64,000 nt of DNA, from NCBI GenBank assembly GCA_937873155.1, contig CALMVZ010000035.1:1-64000 (forward strand), read 5' to 3'. The notes beneath the pieces are model-generated. The model searched no databases. It saw nothing but the letters and a program-made list of their open reading frames with translations, and was not told where the DNA came from. This document shows positions 60,950 to 64,000 of the stretch, piece by piece; the first letter of the stretch is position 1, and every line of letters begins with the position of its first letter. This stretch comes from an uncultured Bacteroidota bacterium. GTDB taxonomy: Bacteria; Bacteroidota; Bacteroidia; B-17B0; Aurantibacillaceae. The position numbers and the translations under genes are program-made.

Positions 60950-61978
60950 TTGAAACAAGGCTTTAATAATTATAAAATTTTTTTATTAGTTTTAGTTATC
61001 TTAGCGAGTTCTCTAAGTGTCAGATCTGCTTTATGTGTTGCTTTAGGGAATGGCGATTGGAATACTGCCGCTAATTGGTCTTGTGGTGTTAAACCCGCAT
61101 GCGGTGATTCTATTGTAATTCCTGTTGGCATTACAGTTACAATAACAACCCAGCAAGATTATACTGCATGCGGAACAGGTCCGGATCTTGTAATTTATGG
61201 CACTTTAAAATTTGATAACGGTAATAAATTAAGATTGCCTTGCAATTCGCAGATCTACATCATGCCCGGTGGAAGTATTCAACCCGGCACCGGTGGTGGT
61301 AATTCAAACAATATTGAAATTTGCGGTGATGTTTTGTGGAAAGCCGGTGACGGCCCATTAACCGGTCCATCTTGCTTACCAGCAACATCACCGTTCTGTA
61401 ATAGCGTTGTTCTTCCTGTCGAACTTGTAAGTTTTACAGGTGACGCTAAAGATGGATTTGTTGATCTCAACTGGATCACCGCAACTGAACGCAATTCATC
61501 GCATTTTGATATTGAAAGAAGTTCGGATGCCTCGGCCTTTGAAAAAACAGGCACTGTCCTTTCAAAAGCAATCGGCGGGAATAGTAACGCTGCTATAGCC
61601 TATAACACAACTGATAATTTACCAGTTGGCAAGGTAATTTATTACAGGTTAAAACAGGTAGATACAGATAATACTTTTGCTTATAGCGGCATAATCTCTG
61701 TGAATTATATCAAATCAAAGAATTTAAAGTTCGTTGTTTATCCTAATCCTAATAAAGGTGAGTTTACCGCTGATATTTCAGGCCTCGAGAATAATCACGA
61801 AATTGAGATCAGTTTGAAGGATTCTAACGGAAAAATAATCTATCATTCATCGTTCTTTATCCAGGATCAGGGATCAAAACTGAATATTGTTCCTGAAAAC
61901 AAATTATCTAATGGGATCTACATCTGTACCCTTACTCTTGAGGGCATCGAATACAACGTTAAAGTTGTTGTGAATTAA
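60950..61978 (+). CDS. secreted protein with T9SS sorting domain
   Basis: 342 residues starting at TTG 60950 (MKQGFNNYKIFLLVLVILAS signal peptide; no ATG is better). Residues about 30-130 have a beta-helix-like part (GDWNTAANWSCGVKPACGDS, VIPVGITVTITTQQDY) seen in many T9SS cargo proteins. A middle Fn3-like region starts LPVELVSFTGDAKDG. The end is a type A sorting domain (FVVYPNPNKGEFTADISGL ... LSNGIYICTLTLEGI). It is convergent with the AAA ATPase gene, overlapping it by 4 bases. Function on the surface is unknown. Confidence 0.85.
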   Translation: MKQGFNNYKIFLLVLVILASSLSVRSALCVALGNGDWNTAANWSCGVKPACGDSIVIPVGITVTITTQQDYTACGTGPDLVIYGTLKFDNGNKLRLPCNSQIYIMPGGSIQPGTGGGNSNNIEICGDVLWKAGDGPLTGPSCLPATSPFCNSVVLPVELVSFTGDAKDGFVDLNWITATERNSSHFDIERSSDASAFEKTGTVLSKAIGGNSNAAIAYNTTDNLPVGKVIYYRLKQVDTDNTFAYSGIISVNYIKSKNLKFVVYPNPNKGEFTADISGLENNHEIEISLKDSNGKIIYHSSFFIQDQGSKLNIVPENKLSNGIYICTLTLEGIEYNVKVVVN

Positions 61979-63120
61979 CGCCTGAAATAAACCTTTATCA
62001 GCCAGGTTTTATAAAGAGGATCAATGAATTCAAGTGAACCAACTGTATCAATTATTTCCTTATTCTCTAAAGCTTCTCTGATACGAATCACATTGGCTGA
62101 TGTTCCCAGTTTGTAGGTTGATATACTTGCAGCTGAGCTGAATTGTTTAACGTTATCACACATAGCCTTTAAGAAATTTAGTTGGTTATTTGTGAGGTTA
62201 TCCGTTTCGCGTTGATATAAAATAGTACTGTGATCTAACAGGTTTTGCAAAGCACGGTCGATGGTCTTATCAGTACATTCCTTTTGTGTAAGCAGCCAGG
62301 TTTGCTGCGATAATTGCTGAACGAAGTATGGATGGTTTTCCATCGCTTGTGCAATTCGTAAAGCTTGAGAAGGTAGTATGTTCTTGCCTGTTTCCCTGAA
62401 TCTTTTTTTAATAAAACTTACCCAATACTGTTCTTTTATCTTTTCGAGGAAGATAACATCTCCGAATTTATAGAAGGGTTTTGACGGGCTTGAGAACAAT
62501 TCCATCAATAGATGACGCTTACTGCCATATAAACAATAGGAAGTATGTTTATGGTGCTGCCAATGCGCTCTTAACTTTTTCTGGAACGCTAAAGGATCAT
62601 CAAAAAAAGAAATATTCTGGAATTCGTCGATACAGACTACTAATTTTATCTTTTTAGCCTTGCAAATAGTTTCAGCAAGATTTAATATTTCTTCGGGAGC
62701 TTTCTTAATTTCTTTCCAGTCTAAGCCAATAGAAAAATCATTATCAGGATTTAACCCTACTGTAAATTGTGGGATTATCTTTTTGAATAGTTTTTTAGCC
62801 TGCTCCACTCGCTCTTCCCACTTAGTAGAAGTCACTTTGATCAGCTCTTTCACATAAGCTTCATAGAATTCCTGCTCTGTGCGGATATTGAACAGGTCGA
62901 TAAAACAATAACGGATGTTCTTATCCTTATTCCTTGGATGCTCGGTTACCTTTTTTACTAATGAGGATTTACCCCACCGGCGCGGTGATATGAGTATAGT
63001 ATTGATCCCGACATGGAAATTCTGAAGGAGCTGCGTGGTCTCTTTCTCACGGTTAGTGAAATCCGGACCGCTGGCAATTTTCCCGAACATAAAAGGCGCT
63101 TTATCCCTGTCGTCATTCAT
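61975..63120 (-). CDS. AAA-type ATPase (STAND/ATPase_2-like)
   Basis: 381 residues. Walker A is ISPRRWGKSSLVKKV (about residues 42-56), and Walker B is KLVVCIDEFQNISFF (about 162-176). An arginine-containing region (KKRFRETGKNILPSQALRI) and a winged-helix-like C-terminal part (LTNNQLNFLKAMCDN ... SSAASISTYKLGTSANVIRI) complete the STAND-type layout of PF01637-like ATPases. Such proteins act in regulation, defence or as mobile-element accessory proteins; the role here is unknown. A symmetric array of GTAAC motifs lies directly upstream. Its end overlaps the neighbouring T9SS gene by 4 bases. Confidence 0.82.
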   Translation of the reverse strand: MNDDRDKAPFMFGKIASGPDFTNREKETTQLLQNFHVGINTILISPRRWGKSSLVKKVTEHPRNKDKNIRYCFIDLFNIRTEQEFYEAYVKELIKVTSTKWEERVEQAKKLFKKIIPQFTVGLNPDNDFSIGLDWKEIKKAPEEILNLAETICKAKKIKLVVCIDEFQNISFFDDPLAFQKKLRAHWQHHKHTSYCLYGSKRHLLMELFSSPSKPFYKFGDVIFLEKIKEQYWVSFIKKRFRETGKNILPSQALRIAQAMENHPYFVQQLSQQTWLLTQKECTDKTIDRALQNLLDHSTILYQRETDNLTNNQLNFLKAMCDNVKQFSSAASISTYKLGTSANVIRIREALENKEIIDTVGSLEFIDPLYKTWLIKVYFRR

Positions 63121-63130
63121 CCCACAAATA

Positions 63131-63197
63131 TAAGTAACTTTTATGTAACTTACAAAATACTAAGTTACATTTTTGTAAGTTACAATTTTGTTACTTT
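63131..63197 (-). promoter_or_regulatory. symmetric GTAAC array upstream of the AAA ATPase
   Basis: GTAAC lies at 63134 and 63145 (11 bases apart), GTTAC (its complement) at 63164, 63179 and 63190 (last two 11 apart). TGTAACTTACAAAA (63144-63157) has a perfect inverted copy at 63171-63184. It is between the ATPase start and the pnp terminator and looks like an operator for a multimeric regulator, perhaps the ATPase itself. Confidence 0.5.
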
Positions 63198-63210
63198 TTT
63201 AACTAAGGGC

Positions 63211-63244
63211 AAAAAAAGAGCCTTACCGGTGAGGTAAGGCTCTT
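63211..63244 (-). terminator. intrinsic terminator of pnp
   Basis: On the minus strand AAGAGCCTTAC pairs with GTAAGGCTCTT (63216-63226 and 63234-63244), loop CGGTGAG, followed by seven T (63211-63217). It lies 20 bases after the pnp stop. Confidence 0.9.
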
Positions 63245-63263
63245 AATATTGAATAAGGACAGA

Positions 63264-64000
63264 TTATTTATTCTCTGTAGTTTCCTTTTCAGGCTTTGGC
63301 AACAATACCTTACGTGATAATTTATACTTCTTGGTCTTAGGATCATTACCCATGAACTTCACTTGTATCTTATCCCCTTCTTTTAATACACCTTCCAACG
63401 TATCTAAACGTTTCCAGTCTACTTCACTGATATGTAATAAACCTTCTTTACCGGGTAAGAACTCTACGAACGCACCATAAGGCATGATGGTCTTAACTGT
63501 TGCATCATAAACCTCTCCCTCTTCAGGAACAGCAACAATACCTTTGATACGCGCCATTGCAGCATCAATATAAGCTTTATTCTCACCAAACACTTCCACA
63601 ATGCCTTTGTTATCCACTTCGGTAATTGTAATTGATGTATTAGTAGCTTTTTGCATTTCCTGGATCACTTTTCCACCAGGGCCGATAATTGCTCCAATGA
63701 ATTCACCGGGGATCTCGATCTTCGCGAAACGTGGCGCATGTGGTTTGTAATCTGCATTCGGAACAGAAAGCGTTTTAAGGATCTCTCCTAAAATATGTAA
63801 ACGGCCTTCTTTAGCTTGATTTAAAGCCTGCTCCATTACTTCGAATGGTAAACCATTTACTTTAAGATCCATCTGTACAGCAGTAATACCATCTTTAGTA
63901 CCACACACTTTAAAATCCATATCTCCTAAATGATCTTCATCACCCAGGATATCAGATAATACAGCGTAATTATTTTTGTCATCTGTAATTAATCCCATTG
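63264..64000 (-). CDS. pnp: polynucleotide phosphorylase, C-terminal part (runs off the edge)
   Basis: The last 244 residues of pnp are visible; the rest lies beyond the right edge. The second RNase PH-like core ends with [20 protein letters not shown] and [15 protein letters not shown]. The KH domain is [20 protein letters not shown] and the S1 domain runs from [21 protein letters not shown] to [11 protein letters not shown]. The enzyme degrades RNA from the 3' end with phosphate. The stop is followed by a strong terminator. Nothing can be said about the N-terminal half. Confidence 0.97.
   Translation of the reverse strand, partial: MGLITDDKNNYAVLSDILGDEDHLGDMDFKVCGTKDGITAVQMDLKVNGLPFEVMEQALNQAKEGRLHILGEILKTLSVPNADYKPHAPRFAKIEIPGEFIGAIIGPGGKVIQEMQKATNTSITITEVDNKGIVEVFGENKAYIDAAMARIKGIVAVPEEGEVYDATVKTIMPYGAFVEFLPGKEGLLHISEVDWKRLDTLEGVLKEGDKIQVKFMGNDPKTKKYKLSRKVLLPKPEKETTENK

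Overview
The window looks like a chromosomal segment of a free-living, low-GC member of the Bacteroidota (Flavobacteriia/Sphingobacteriia/Chitinophagia-like; the genus cannot be read from here). Evidence: type IX secretion (T9SS) C-terminal sorting domains, PKD and SBBP repeat proteins, DUF4270 and DUF4293 families, a glycogen synthase consisting only of the GT5 half, SpoIIE phosphatases behind 7TM or propeller sensors, start codons without Shine-Dalgarno sequences, and -7 boxes of the TAnnTTTG type. No tRNA, rRNA, CRISPR array or complete insertion sequence was seen.

Layout. 0.4-7.5 kb: DUF1761 and DUF3089 proteins, NUDIX hydrolase, DUF4293, a 7TM-SpoIIE phosphatase, an M23/LysM peptidase and an alpha/beta hydrolase. 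7.5-11.6 kb: an accessory-looking stretch with an HNH protein, DUF1801, two related tiny lipoproteins, an amidohydrolase and four copies of one palindromic repeat family. 11.7-15.3 kb: an orphan OLD-type ATPase/nuclease directly behind dnaK. 15.6-28.6 kb: a minus-strand surface-glycan operon (GT-deacetylase fusion, WbpG-like amidotransferase, glycosyltransferase, methyltransferase, UDP-GlcNAc 2-epimerase, deacetylase) preceded by asnB and a DUF4270 lipoprotein. 28.8-30.6 kb: glycogen synthase and panC, divergent.

30.6-38.2 kb is the most interesting part. An ECF sigma factor overlaps a gene whose product has a cytoplasmic segment, one inner-membrane helix, a long disordered linker and an outer-membrane beta-barrel, the architecture of dual membrane-spanning anti-sigma factors. 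Downstream lie a PKD lipoprotein, an eight-PKD T9SS protein, a signal-peptide remnant and another lipoprotein. Five copies of one promoter motif (ACCCAAC, 17 bases, CGT) occur here, with CGT exactly 24 bases after the first A in every copy. Three sit 29-30 bases before a start codon (including that of the sigma gene), and two drive short gene-less units that end in near-identical terminators. Together these suggest a self-contained envelope-sensing regulon.

38.3-43.2 kb: glycyl-tRNA synthetase, MATE transporter, tandem tiny membrane proteins, DUF1801 and a leucine-rich T9SS protein. 43.2-58.5 kb: a propeller-SpoIIE phosphatase, then a duplicated cassette of TPR histidine kinase, LytTR regulator and SBBP-repeat T9SS protein, with a decayed third SBBP gene between the copies. 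Both SBBP promoters carry 21-base-period direct repeats at the same distance from the -7 box, good candidates for LytTR operators. 58.7-64 kb: a degenerate arginase-fold protein, a LolA-like protein, a T9SS protein, an AAA ATPase behind a symmetric GTAAC array, and the 3' part of pnp running off the edge.
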